Position numbers and translations under genes: made by a program. Shown one piece after another: positions 1 to 7,952 of a DNA stretch of 64,000 nt. The notes under the pieces were generated by a model. The model had not been told where the DNA came from. It ran no database searches and saw nothing but the letters and a program-made list of their open reading frames with translations. Origin of the DNA: Collinsella sp. BG-O-102 (GTDB lineage: Bacteria > Actinomycetota > Coriobacteriia > Coriobacteriales > Coriobacteriaceae); assembly GCF_023656745.1 (NCBI RefSeq), contig NZ_JAMOKO010000008.1, positions 38,488 through 102,487 on the forward strand. Direction: 5' to 3'. Positions within the stretch are counted from its first letter, which is position 1; the number at the start of each line of letters is the position of its first letter.

Positions 1-573
1 GACAAAACCAACGACGGCCAGACCCAACAGGACCACCATCGCGATAGGCTTACCCAGGGCATTCTGCAGCGCACTCGCAATAAACGCACCGATGTAGCCA
101 CCCGAGGCGGACAGATTTTGCGGCGTGAACATAAGGTCACACGAGTCGCTCGTACCCGGCACCATCAGCGAAAGAATGGAGACAACGGTGATAAAGACCA
201 CGGCTCCGCCCGCGACCGAGCGCACGTTGAGCGGCGAGTCCTCGCCTAAAAAGAGCGTGGCGGCAAACAGCAAAATGACGATCGGCAGCACGTAGGCGCC
301 CAGACCAAAGCCCAAGTGGTAGAAACCGGCAACCGCAGCCGTAACGGGCGCAGTCGCCGGCGAAATCACGGCAATAAAGGACGCAATCGCCAAAACGGCA
401 ATGACCACGCCGGCGATATCGCGGTTGGCCGAGGGCTCGACCAAGGGCTCGAAATCATCGAACTCGGACTCGTGGCCCTTATTGGCACGCAGATGGGAAC
501 CGGCACCCTTAGCAGATGCCGGTTGGTTATTGGCCTTATTGCCTTTGGCGTTTTGTGCAGATCCGCGCGCCAA
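1..573 (-). CDS. ftsK: DNA translocase FtsK, N-terminal part (runs off the window)
   Basis: The first 191 codons of a - strand gene are present. A polar, Ala/Asn/Lys-rich N-terminus of about 50 residues is followed by four hydrophobic segments. This is the layout of the FtsK N-terminal membrane domain that sits at the division septum; the motor and gamma domains lie beyond the window edge. The start is a TTG at 571-573. It is preceded by GGAGG at a 6-base spacing inside the last codons of rnj, whose TAG lies one base upstream, so the two genes look translationally coupled. The rnj-ftsK neighbourhood is common in Gram-positive bacteria. The assignment rests on the four-helix layout and context, because no motor motif is visible. 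A different four-helix protein cannot be fully excluded. Confidence 0.75.
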   Translation of the reverse strand, partial: MARGSAQNAKGNKANNQPASAKGAGSHLRANKGHESEFDDFEPLVEPSANRDIAGVVIAVLAIASFIAVISPATAPVTAAVAGFYHLGFGLGAYVLPIVILLFAATLFLGEDSPLNVRSVAGGAVVFITVVSILSLMVPGTSDSCDLMFTPQNLSASGGYIGAFIASALQNALGKPIAMVVLLGLAVVGFV

Positions 574-574
574 A

Positions 575-2245
575 CTAAACCTCCATGACGACCGGGATGA
601 TCATCGGACGGGTGCGAGTACGGCTCCAGATAAAGTTAGAGAGCGAATCGCGCACGGCCTTGCGAATGGCATCGGAACCGCTGCTCGTAAAGCTGAACTT
701 GCCCTTCTCGATCGTCTTCATAATGGACGCGGAGGCATCCTCGGAGAACTGGTCGTCGATGGCAAACGAGACGCCGCGGCCCGAGAACTCGATGGCCTCG
801 ATCTTCTTGTGCTTGAGCGAGACGATGGCAACAGCGGTAACCATACCGTCGTTGGCGAGCTTCTGACGATCACGCAGGACGATGGGGTCGGTATCGCCGA
901 TGCGCAGGCCGTCGACGTAAACGACGCCGGACTCGACGGGCGTACCGCGCTTAACGATACCGCCGCGCATCTCGAGCGTGTCGCCGTTGTCGAGGATAAA
1001 GATATGATCGTCCTTGAGACCCATCTTGCGGGCCAGCTGGGCATGGGCGCGCAGATGCACGGCTTCACCGTGAACCGGCATAAAGTACGTGGGCTTGGCC
1101 ATGGCCATCAGGAGCTTGAGCTCCTCCTGGCTACCGTGACCGGAAACGTGAACGAGGGCGCGGTTCTTATCCCACACGTCGCAGCCGAGCTTGGCCAGGC
1201 TGTTGACGACCTGCTGGACGGCTTTCTCATTGCCGGGAACAGGAGTTGCCGAGAGGATAACGGTATCGCCCTCGTGGATGGAGAGCGTCTTGTGCTCGCC
1301 ATTGGCCATGCGGGACAGGGCCGACAGCGGCTCGCCCTGCGAACCGGTGCACATGACAACAATCTTGTCGTCAGGCAGGTTATCAATGTCAAAGGCATCG
1401 ATGATATCGGCGTCGTCGATGTTGAGGTAGCCAAGCTCGCGCGCCACGCGGGTGTTAGTGAGCATGGAGCGACCGGTCACAACGACCTTACGGCCGCACT
1501 TGCGGGCGGCATCGCAGATCTGCTGCAAACGATGGATGTGGCTCGAGAACGACGCAACGAACACGCGACCCGGCGCGTTCTTGATGGCGTGCAGCAGGTT
1601 GGGACCAACCTCGGCCTCGGACTTGGTAAAGCCGGGAACCGTGGCGTTGGTGGAGTCAGAAAGCAGCAGGTCGATACCCTGCTTGGCAAAGCGGCTGATA
1701 GCGGCATAGTCGGGCGTGACGCCGTCGATGGGCGTCTGGTCGAGCTTAAAGTCGCCGGTGTGCATAACGGTACCCTGGTTGGTGCGGATGAACACGCCCA
1801 GAGCGCCGGGAATGGAGTGCGTCATCGAGAAGAAGTCGAGCGAGATGCCGCCGAGGTTGACATGGCTGCCGCCCTTGACCTCGCGGAACTTGGGTGCGCG
1901 GATGCGGAACTCAGAAAGCTTGCCCTCGATAAAGCCAAGCGTCAGCTTGCTCGAAAAGATGGGCACCTTATTGTTGAGGTCCTGCAGCAGGTACGGAAGC
2001 GAACCGGTGTGGTCCTCGTGGCCGTGGGTGACGACGATACCGCGGAGCTTTTCCTCGTTCTCCAAAACATAGGTGTAGTCGGGAAGCACCAGGTCGATAC
2101 CGGGCTGGGAGTCATCCGGGAACATGAGGCCGGCGTCGACGAGCACCATGTCGTCGCCGCACTCGAAGACCGTCATGTTCTTGCCGATGCCGTCAAGGCC
2201 GCCGAGCGGGATGATCTTCAAGGGAGATGATTTTTTAGCTGCCAT
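575..2245 (-). CDS. rnj: Ribonuclease J
   Basis: A 556-residue metallo-beta-lactamase/beta-CASP ribonuclease, close to the usual length of about 555. The zinc-binding motif HGHEDH is at residues 74-79, within VVTHGHEDHTGS. Later motifs include HTGDFK, a beta-CASP segment with GSQGEP, and HVSGHGS. RNase J has 5'-to-3' exonuclease and endonuclease activity and matures and degrades mRNA and rRNA. Pnp, the main 3' exonuclease, is the next gene upstream, although a 653-base gap with large palindromes separates them. The ATG at 2243-2245 starts MAAKKSS. An AAAGGA sequence lies rather far upstream (about 14 bases). The gene ends in TAG at 575-577 and contains the Shine-Dalgarno sequence of ftsK in its final codons. 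Confidence 0.95.
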   Translation of the reverse strand: MAAKKSSPLKIIPLGGLDGIGKNMTVFECGDDMVLVDAGLMFPDDSQPGIDLVLPDYTYVLENEEKLRGIVVTHGHEDHTGSLPYLLQDLNNKVPIFSSKLTLGFIEGKLSEFRIRAPKFREVKGGSHVNLGGISLDFFSMTHSIPGALGVFIRTNQGTVMHTGDFKLDQTPIDGVTPDYAAISRFAKQGIDLLLSDSTNATVPGFTKSEAEVGPNLLHAIKNAPGRVFVASFSSHIHRLQQICDAARKCGRKVVVTGRSMLTNTRVARELGYLNIDDADIIDAFDIDNLPDDKIVVMCTGSQGEPLSALSRMANGEHKTLSIHEGDTVILSATPVPGNEKAVQQVVNSLAKLGCDVWDKNRALVHVSGHGSQEELKLLMAMAKPTYFMPVHGEAVHLRAHAQLARKMGLKDDHIFILDNGDTLEMRGGIVKRGTPVESGVVYVDGLRIGDTDPIVLRDRQKLANDGMVTAVAIVSLKHKKIEAIEFSGRGVSFAIDDQFSEDASASIMKTIEKGKFSFTSSGSDAIRKAVRDSLSNFIWSRTRTRPMIIPVVMEV

Positions 2246-2433
2246 AGGTTAGTGTTGTTTCCTTTCTTCGAAACGGGTCTGAAACAACCGACGGGGCGCT
2301 TCTGGCAAACCGACCGTCGGGAACGTACAAACATGCATCATAGAGTCGACGCAGTAACCACAGTATGATACCCATTTGCCCACCAACAGACCACCCATGC
2401 ATCAAAGCCCCATCTGAACTGGTCCATCCCGCC
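2246..2433 (-). other. rnj 5' leader and upstream gap
   Basis: This is the noncoding start of the 653-base rnj-pnp gap. It must hold the rnj promoter and leader. A small hairpin (CCGACG paired with CGTCGG, about 2288-2320) lies in the predicted leader. TATCAT/TACTGT-like -10 words occur near 2360-2370 on the - strand, but I found no convincing -35 at a normal distance. Confidence 0.3.
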
Positions 2434-2576
2434 GGTCTGGGGCCATCGGGGGCCGGGGCGGGTTAAGTTTGCTGCTCTACAGTCCTGCGCAAGACGAAAA
2501 GCACATTAAGTGCTTTCCTTTGCGTGCGGAACTCGCGACAAACTTAACCCGCCCCGGCCCCCGATGGCCCCAGACC
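2434..2576. repeat. Palindromic element 1: 38-bp perfect arms around a conserved core
   Basis: Arms 2434-2471 and 2539-2576 are perfect reverse complements over 38 bp and are very GC-rich. They enclose a 67-base core (2472-2538). The innermost arm bases read AAGTTTG. The core begins CTGCTCTACAGTCCTGC, contains CACATTAAGTG and ends GTGCGGAACTCGCGA. The same core recurs in reverse orientation at 2745-2811 with 57 of 67 identical bases and no gaps, between completely different arms. The element lies between rnj and pnp. It contains no credible gene. Confidence 0.9.
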
Positions 2577-2703
2577 TGACAAATAGGGACAGGTTTATTT
2601 TGGTCGGTTGTATCTGGGGTAATGCCGCACATGCGTTTATCTAAAGATCTGAATTCATATAACTGAATAGACTGTCTGACAAAATCGAAACCCGCATCAA
2701 CCA
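2577..2703. other. Spacer between the two palindromic elements
   Basis: About 127 bases, less GC-rich than the surroundings. It begins with a GGGACAGG-containing word (2585-2592) followed by TTTATTTTGGTC. This resembles the GGGGACAG head of the REP copies that flank the transposase at 30711-31753. I see no gene here. Confidence 0.4.
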
Positions 2704-2852
2704 GCCCTTTTGCTATTCCCGGCGGGGTCCGCGGATAAAGTTTATCGCGAGTTCCGCACGAACAGGAGACCACTTAATGTGGCCTCCGTCGTGAGCAGGA
2801 CTGTAGAGCAGGAAACTTTATCCGCGGACCCCGCCGGGAATAGCAAAAGGGC
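2704..2852. repeat. Palindromic element 2: 40-bp perfect arms around the same core, inverted
   Basis: Arms 2704-2743 and 2813-2852 are perfect reverse complements over 40 bp. They have no similarity to the arms of element 1 except the innermost AAGTTT. The 69-base interior, read on the - strand, matches the element 1 core over 67 ungapped bases with 10 differences. Most differences fall on paired positions and keep the pairing. The outer end of the right arm (2845-2852) is the U-run and stem end of the pnp terminator. Confidence 0.9.
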
Positions 2853-2875
2853 GACCCCAGTCCGGAGTCGCCCTT
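2845..2875 (-). terminator. pnp terminator
   Basis: On the - strand a GGGCGAC...GTCGCCC hairpin is followed by TTTT, immediately downstream of the pnp stop. Its U-run and last stem bases form the outer end of palindromic element 2. Confidence 0.85.
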
Positions 2876-2898
2876 GTTGAGCTGCTTATGTGTAGCTG

Positions 2899-5145
2899 TT
2901 ACTCGGCGTCGTGGTGACGGCGGGGCTTGCGGCCTCCGTTGTCGCCGGGACGGCGCGGACGGTCGCTGCGCTCGGAGCGCTCGCGACGCGGACGCTCACG
3001 GCGCTGGAAGTGCTCGCCGTCGCCCTCTGAGGCACCCTCGGCGCGAGCCGGGGCCTCGGGCTTATCCAGACGATCGAGCGAAATCTTGCCGCGGTCATCG
3101 ACTTCGATGACGACGACCTTGACCTCGTCGCCCACATTGAGGACGTCCTCGACCTTCTCCACGCGGCCCTTGGCGACGCGGGAGATGTGCAGCAGGCCGT
3201 CCTTACCGGGCAGCAGGTTGACGAAGGCGCCGAAGGGCTGGATGGAGACCACGCGACCGGTGTACTCCTCGCCCGGCTCGGGAACCTTGATGATGAGCTT
3301 GATACGCTCGACGGCCTGGTCGACGGACTCGCCGGTGCCGCCGACAAAGACGGTGCCGTCCTCCTGGATGTCGACCGAGGCGCCGGTCTCGTCCTGGATA
3401 CCGCGGATGACCTTACCGCCGGAACCGATGACGTCGCGGATCTTGTCGGTCGGAACCTGGATGGAAACGATGCGCGGAGCGGTGCTGCGCGTGGTGTGGC
3501 GCGGCTCGGGGATCACATCGAGCATCTTCTGCAGGATGAAGGCGCGACCCTCCTTGGCCTGCTGCAGAGCGCGGGCCAGGATGTCGAAGGTGAGGCCGGT
3601 GGCCTTGTTGTCCATCTGCAGGGCGGTGATGCCCTCGGTGGTGCCGGTGACCTTAAAGTCCATGTCGCCCAGGAAGTCCTCGAGACCCTGGATGTCGGAC
3701 AGCACCACGGTCTTGCCCTCCTCCTGGATCAGGCCCATGGCGATACCGGAGACCGGGCGCTTAATGGGCACGCCGCCGTCCATAAGGGCGAGCGTGGAGC
3801 CGCAGGTCGAAGCCATCGAAGAGGAGCCGTTGGACTCCATGACCTCGGAGACGACGCGGATGGCGTAGGGGAACTCGTTCTCGTCGGGAAGCACCGGAAG
3901 CAGAGCGCGCTCGGCCAGATTGCCATGGCCGATCTCGCGGCGCTTGGGGCTGCCCATGCGGCCGGTCTCGCCGGTGCAGAAAGGCGGGAAGTTGTAGTGG
4001 TGCATGTAGCGCTTGCCCTCGGTGGGCTCGATGGTATCCAGACGCTGGCCCTCGTTGAGCATGCCGAGCGAAAGAACCGAGAGCACCTGGGTCTGGCCAC
4101 GCTGGAACAAACCGGAGCCGTGAACGAGCGGCAGGTAGTTGTCCTTCACCATGATGGGACGGATCTCGTCGGCGGCACGACCGTCGACGCGCTCACCGGT
4201 CTCGACGACCATGGTGCGCATGGCCTTCTTCTCGAGCTTCTTGAGCGCCACGGGGATCTCGCGCTCCCAAGCGGCCTGCTCCTCCTCGGTGAACTCGGCA
4301 CGGATGGACTCCTTCAGAGCCTCAACCTTGCCGATACGGGAGAGCTTGTCGGCGTCACGAAGGGCGGCTGCCATCTCGTCGTAGTGGGCGAAGATGCGCT
4401 CCTGGACCTCCTCGACGGGCTGGTCGAGCGGGTACTCCTTCTTGACGATGGGGCCGTTGACCTGCTCCCACTCGGCGACGAACTCGTCCTGAGCCTGGCA
4501 GAAAGCGGCAAGGGCCTCCTGGCCAAACTTCATGGCGGCGAGCATGTCGTCCTCGGAGATCTCCTCGGCGCCGGCCTCGACCATCGAGATGAAGTCGGCG
4601 GATCCGCCCAGCTCCAGGTCCAGATCGGAGTTCTCGCGCTCCTCGTAGGTGGGGTTGACGATAAACTCGCCGGTCTCCACGTTGCGGCCGATGCGCACGC
4701 AGGCAAGCGGGCCCTCGAAGGGCACGCCGCCGAGCGTCATGGCCAGGGAAGCACCCATGACGTTGATGACGTCAAAGGGGTTGACTTGGTCGGCAACAAG
4801 CGAGGTGGCGACGATGTGCACCTCGTTGCGGAAACCGTCCGGGAAGCTCGGGCGAATCGGACGGTCGATCATGCGCGCGGTGAGCGTGGCCTTCTCGCTG
4901 GGACGGCCCTCACGCTTGAGGTAGCCACCCGGGATGCGCCCTGCGGCGTACATCTTCTCGTTGAAGTCGACGGTCAGCGGGAAGAAGTCGTAGTTCTTGC
5001 GCTCCTTGGAGACGACCACGGTGTCGAGCATCGTGGTGTCGCCCTGCTTGACCAGGCAGGCGCCGGTGGCCTGCTTGGCAAGCTCGCCCGACTCGAAGGT
5101 GTAGGTCTTGCCGTACAGCTCAAAGGTCTTGGATACGAGTGTCAT
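2899..5145 (-). CDS. pnp: Polyribonucleotide nucleotidyltransferase (PNPase)
   Basis: A 748-residue PNPase with two RNase PH-like domains joined by an alpha-helical domain. A KH domain follows (VIGSGGKVIRGIQDETGA) and then an S1 domain (GRVVSIQPFGAFVNLLPG). It carries out phosphorolytic 3'-to-5' RNA decay as a trimer in the cytoplasm. The C-terminus after the S1 domain is a highly charged tail of about 50 residues rich in Arg, Glu and Asp (clusters such as RRERPRRERSERSDRPRR). Such a tail is common in actinobacterial PNPases and probably binds RNA. The start ATG at 5143-5145 follows AAAGGAGAACA. rpsO lies upstream with a terminator between them, the classic rpsO-pnp pair. Confidence 0.97.
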   Translation of the reverse strand: MTLVSKTFELYGKTYTFESGELAKQATGACLVKQGDTTMLDTVVVSKERKNYDFFPLTVDFNEKMYAAGRIPGGYLKREGRPSEKATLTARMIDRPIRPSFPDGFRNEVHIVATSLVADQVNPFDVINVMGASLAMTLGGVPFEGPLACVRIGRNVETGEFIVNPTYEERENSDLDLELGGSADFISMVEAGAEEISEDDMLAAMKFGQEALAAFCQAQDEFVAEWEQVNGPIVKKEYPLDQPVEEVQERIFAHYDEMAAALRDADKLSRIGKVEALKESIRAEFTEEEQAAWEREIPVALKKLEKKAMRTMVVETGERVDGRAADEIRPIMVKDNYLPLVHGSGLFQRGQTQVLSVLSLGMLNEGQRLDTIEPTEGKRYMHHYNFPPFCTGETGRMGSPKRREIGHGNLAERALLPVLPDENEFPYAIRVVSEVMESNGSSSMASTCGSTLALMDGGVPIKRPVSGIAMGLIQEEGKTVVLSDIQGLEDFLGDMDFKVTGTTEGITALQMDNKATGLTFDILARALQQAKEGRAFILQKMLDVIPEPRHTTRSTAPRIVSIQVPTDKIRDVIGSGGKVIRGIQDETGASVDIQEDGTVFVGGTGESVDQAVERIKLIIKVPEPGEEYTGRVVSIQPFGAFVNLLPGKDGLLHISRVAKGRVEKVEDVLNVGDEVKVVVIEVDDRGKISLDRLDKPEAPARAEGASEGDGEHFQRRERPRRERSERSDRPRRPGDNGGRKPRRHHDAE

Positions 5146-5157
5146 TGTTCTCCTTTA

Positions 5158-5181
5158 CCCCACAGGCCCCTTGCCTGCGGG
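5158..5181 (-). promoter_or_regulatory. Leader hairpin just upstream of the pnp Shine-Dalgarno
   Basis: On the - strand CCCGCAGGC pairs with GCCTGTGGG (one G-U pair), ending a few bases before the AAAGGAG of pnp. PNPase autoregulates through a leader stem in Escherichia coli. A similar role here is only an inference from position. Confidence 0.35.
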
Positions 5182-5247
5182 CTTCTCATGTGACGCGGGC
5201 CCCCTGCCCCCGCCACGCTTCAGAGCGTGATTGTTCGCGCCCTTACA

Positions 5248-5280
5248 CAAAAAGAGCGCCCCGCTGCGCAGGACGCTCTT
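5248..5280 (-). terminator. rpsO terminator
   Basis: On the - strand AAGAGCGTCC pairs with GGGGCGCTCTT and is followed by TTTTTG. It lies between rpsO and pnp, so pnp expression would depend on readthrough or a second promoter. Confidence 0.85.
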
Positions 5281-5294
5281 AGCATGTACAAATC

Positions 5295-5573
5295 CTACTG
5301 GATGTTGTCGCGGATGCCCAGAGCCTTGATGAGCTCACGGTACTCGACGATGTCGTTCTTCTTGATGTAGGAAAGAAGACGACGACGACGACCGACGAGC
5401 ATGAGCAGGCCACGACGGGTGTGGAAGTCCTTCTGGTGGGACTTCATGTGCTCGGTCAGCTCCTTGATGCGCTCGGACAGGATGGCGACCTGAACCTTGG
5501 GGTTGCCGGTGTCGACCGGGGTGTTACCGAACTGGGCAGTCAGCTCCGCCTTGCGCTCTTTGGAAACAGTCAT
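5295..5573 (-). CDS. rpsO: 30S ribosomal protein S15
   Basis: A 92-residue protein, close to the normal S15 length of about 89. It carries the family blocks HMKSHQKDFHTRRGLLMLVG and RRRRLLSYIKKND. S15 binds 16S rRNA early in assembly of the 30S platform. The ATG at 5571-5573 (MTVSKERK) was chosen because it follows AAAGGTGA. A longer in-frame extension upstream is not conserved-looking. It sits between recO and pnp, with its own terminator. Confidence 0.97.
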   Translation of the reverse strand: MTVSKERKAELTAQFGNTPVDTGNPKVQVAILSERIKELTEHMKSHQKDFHTRRGLLMLVGRRRRLLSYIKKNDIVEYRELIKALGIRDNIQ

Positions 5574-5711
5574 TGTTTCACCTTTCGTTTTGCGTCGCCC
5601 ACGGGCGACTCGATTCGCCTCGGACTGGGAAGCCGCCGGTGGAGCGAACAACCAAGGTCGAGGTACCAACAGGTCGGTATGTTACCACAAGCAGCCCGCG
5701 CCTGCGCATCA

Positions 5712-6461
5712 TCACCGACCCAACATGAATTCCATCGCGCGGAGGCGCTGATCGGTGTGCGTCGCAGCCCAAACATGCGAAAGCCCGAGCAGGAATGCCG
5801 CCGTATGCGGGTCGATTCGCTCGGCCATGAGCGCATCGAAGGTCATGGACATGAGGGCGCGCAGCCATGCGGTCTCACCGGTCGACACCAGTTCGGCACC
5901 TGGAACGCTCGACGCGCACGACCCGCACATGAGACCGCCCGCCTGGGCTGAAAAATACGACAGCATGGGGTCTCCGCACAGCACACAGGCCGAAAAATCG
6001 GGTCGATAGCCAACGTGCGACAGCAGCTTAAAGACATATGCCGCCACAAGTAGGTCCATATGCGCCGTGTCAAGCCCGCTGCCCACCAGGGCAAGCGCTC
6101 GCTGCGTGATGGCAAAGGTAAACGGGTCCTCGGCGTCCTCGAACGAGCACACGCGCGCAACCTCGGCGATCGCGCTTGCGGCGCAGGTCGTCTCGTAATC
6201 GGGCGCAGCGCCGAGCGGCGCCTCCATAAGCTCGGCCTGGGAAACCACGTCGAGTGACCGTCCATGTGCGAGCAGCATATCGACCGTACAGAACAGCTCG
6301 CAGCGCGCAGCCAGGCGTCCGCCGGGTTTGCGGGCGCCCTTTGCCACGGCACGAACCTGCCGCCCCCGCTCGTCAAGCATCGTCAAGATCAGGTCGGTCT
6401 CTTTGAGCTTAGTCTTATCGAGCACGACCACTTTCGTGCGATATGTCCGGGAGCCTGCCAT
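5712..6461 (-). CDS. recO: DNA repair protein RecO
   Basis: A 249-residue RecO. The N-terminal OB-fold includes VVVLDKTKLKETDLILTMLD and GARKPGGRLAARCELF. A four-cysteine zinc site follows at residues 159, 162, 179 and 182 (CVLC and CGSC). RecO loads RecA onto SSB-coated single-stranded DNA in the RecFOR gap-repair pathway. It lies 15 bases downstream of era, the usual era-recO order, and ends the mtaB-phoH-ybeY-dgkA-era-recO run of closely packed genes. The last residues (about 215-249) are helical and the overall length is normal. Confidence 0.93.
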   Translation of the reverse strand: MAGSRTYRTKVVVLDKTKLKETDLILTMLDERGRQVRAVAKGARKPGGRLAARCELFCTVDMLLAHGRSLDVVSQAELMEAPLGAAPDYETTCAASAIAEVARVCSFEDAEDPFTFAITQRALALVGSGLDTAHMDLLVAAYVFKLLSHVGYRPDFSACVLCGDPMLSYFSAQAGGLMCGSCASSVPGAELVSTGETAWLRALMSMTFDALMAERIDPHTAAFLLGLSHVWAATHTDQRLRAMEFMLGR

Positions 6462-6476
6462 GCGCGCCGCGCGTCC

Positions 6477-7553
6477 TTAGTCCTCGGCGTTATAGCCAAA
6501 GCGGCGAATCTGGGCCTCGTCGTCACGCCAGCCGGCCTTGACCTTCACGTCCAGCTCCAAAAAGACCTGCGTGCCAAAGATGCGCTCAAGATCGCGACGG
6601 GCGTCGATACCGATATGCTTGATCATCTCGCCGCCCTTGCCGATGATGATGCCCTTTTGGCCCTCGCGCTCGACGTAAATGGTGGCGTGCACGCGCAGCA
6701 CCTTCTTGGTCTGCTCAAGCGCATCGCAGATCACGCCAACGGAGTGCGGAATCTCATCACGGGTGCGGCGCAAGACCTTCTCGCGCACAAACTCGGCAAC
6801 GAGCGTCTCATCGGAAGCGTCGGTACCCATGTCCTCGGGGAACCAACGCGGACCCTCGGGCAAAAAGTGCGCAACGGTCTCGATAAAGGCATCGACGTTG
6901 AAGTTCTTGACCGACGACGTCACGATCTCATCGTCATATTCCATGAGCTCGTGGGCAGCCTTAAGCTGCTCCATGACCTGTGCGGGGTCGGCCTCATCGG
7001 CCTTAGTGAGCACCAGAACCTTCTTGGAACGGGCGCATCTGACGCGCTCGGCAACCCAAGCGTCTCCCCTGCCGATAGGTTTGGTGGCATCAATCAAAAA
7101 CGCGACGACGTCAACATCGTTCAGCTCGAACAACGCACTCTTGTTGAGCTCGGAACCCAGACCGTCCTTGGGCTTGTGGATACCCGGGGTATCGACAAAG
7201 ACCAGCTGGTAGCCGGGACGGTTAACGACGGCGCGCATGCGGCGGCGGGTCGTCTGGGCCACCGGCGAGGTGATGGCGACCTTTTTGCCATAGCAGGCAT
7301 TAAGCAGCGTGGACTTGCCAGCGTTGGGACGACCGACCAGGGCCACAAAGCCGCTGCGGAAACCGGGCTCCACGTCGCCAAAACCCGCGAGGTTGTCGTC
7401 CTCGTCGCACAGGGCGTCGAGTTCCTCGTCGCTCATACCCTCAAACGGGTCGAACTCCTCGATCTCCTCGTATGCCTCGGCCGCTTCGGTATCCACCGCA
7501 TCCAGGGACTCGTCATCCAGAGTTTCATCGATAGGCTGCATAGTGTCGGACAT
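6477..7553 (-). CDS. era: GTPase Era with an acidic N-terminal extension
   Basis: A 358-residue Era. The G1 motif GRPNAGKST is at residues 74-82, G3 is DTPG in DTPGIHKPKDGLGSELNK, and G4 is TKAD. The C-terminal KH domain contains GIIIGKGGEMIKHIG. Era binds the 3' end of 16S rRNA and assists 30S maturation. Family members are usually about 300 residues. Here the first 65 or so residues form an extra, strongly acidic segment with runs of Glu and Asp and no similarity I recognise. The start ATG at 7551-7553 follows AAAGGGA. It lies downstream of ybeY, also a 30S maturation gene, and immediately after dgkA. Confidence 0.95.
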   Translation of the reverse strand: MSDTMQPIDETLDDESLDAVDTEAAEAYEEIEEFDPFEGMSDEELDALCDEDDNLAGFGDVEPGFRSGFVALVGRPNAGKSTLLNACYGKKVAITSPVAQTTRRRMRAVVNRPGYQLVFVDTPGIHKPKDGLGSELNKSALFELNDVDVVAFLIDATKPIGRGDAWVAERVRCARSKKVLVLTKADEADPAQVMEQLKAAHELMEYDDEIVTSSVKNFNVDAFIETVAHFLPEGPRWFPEDMGTDASDETLVAEFVREKVLRRTRDEIPHSVGVICDALEQTKKVLRVHATIYVEREGQKGIIIGKGGEMIKHIGIDARRDLERIFGTQVFLELDVKVKAGWRDDEAQIRRFGYNAED

Positions 7554-7565
7554 GGAAATCCCTTT

Positions 7566-7943
7566 CTAAATAAAGTCGAGTGCGTGGGCAAATACCAGCA
7601 ATCCCACAATCGCGGCGGTGATGGAAAGTACGTATACGGAGGCGGCGGCGATATCTTTCGCACGCTTTGCCAGAGGATGGAGCTCCTGGGTCGCCAGGTC
7701 GACGATCGCCTCCATGGCGGTGTTGCACAGCTCGCCGTGAATCACCAGGCCACAGCAGATGATAACCGTGGCCCATTCGGCAATATCGAGCCCCACGATG
7801 CAGCCGGCAATGACGGTGCACACGCCTGCCGCGAGCATAACCTTGATGTTGCGCTCGGTCTTGACGGCGGTGACGAAGCCCTCCATGGCATAGGAGAACG
7901 ACTTTAAGAAGGACGGATGGTCCTTGTTCGATCCGGGAATCAT
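7566..7943 (-). CDS. dgkA: Diacylglycerol kinase / undecaprenol kinase family membrane protein
   Basis: A 125-residue integral membrane kinase with three hydrophobic segments. The DgkA signature region GELCNTAMEAIVDLAT is followed by HPLAKRAKDIAAASV. Gram-positive members phosphorylate undecaprenol rather than diacylglycerol and so recycle the cell-wall lipid carrier; which substrate applies here is inferred from the clade. The gene sits in the conserved ybeY-dgkA-era order. The start ATG at 7941-7943 follows AGGAGCCGTTT. Confidence 0.9.
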   Translation of the reverse strand: MIPGSNKDHPSFLKSFSYAMEGFVTAVKTERNIKVMLAAGVCTVIAGCIVGLDIAEWATVIICCGLVIHGELCNTAMEAIVDLATQELHPLAKRAKDIAAASVYVLSITAAIVGLLVFAHALDFI

Positions 7944-7952
7944 AAACGGCTC

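Noticed and set aside
2477..2773. 98-codon - strand frame spanning the two palindromes
   Set aside because: It consists of palindrome and spacer sequence, has no good Shine-Dalgarno sequence, and its ends fall within the two cores.
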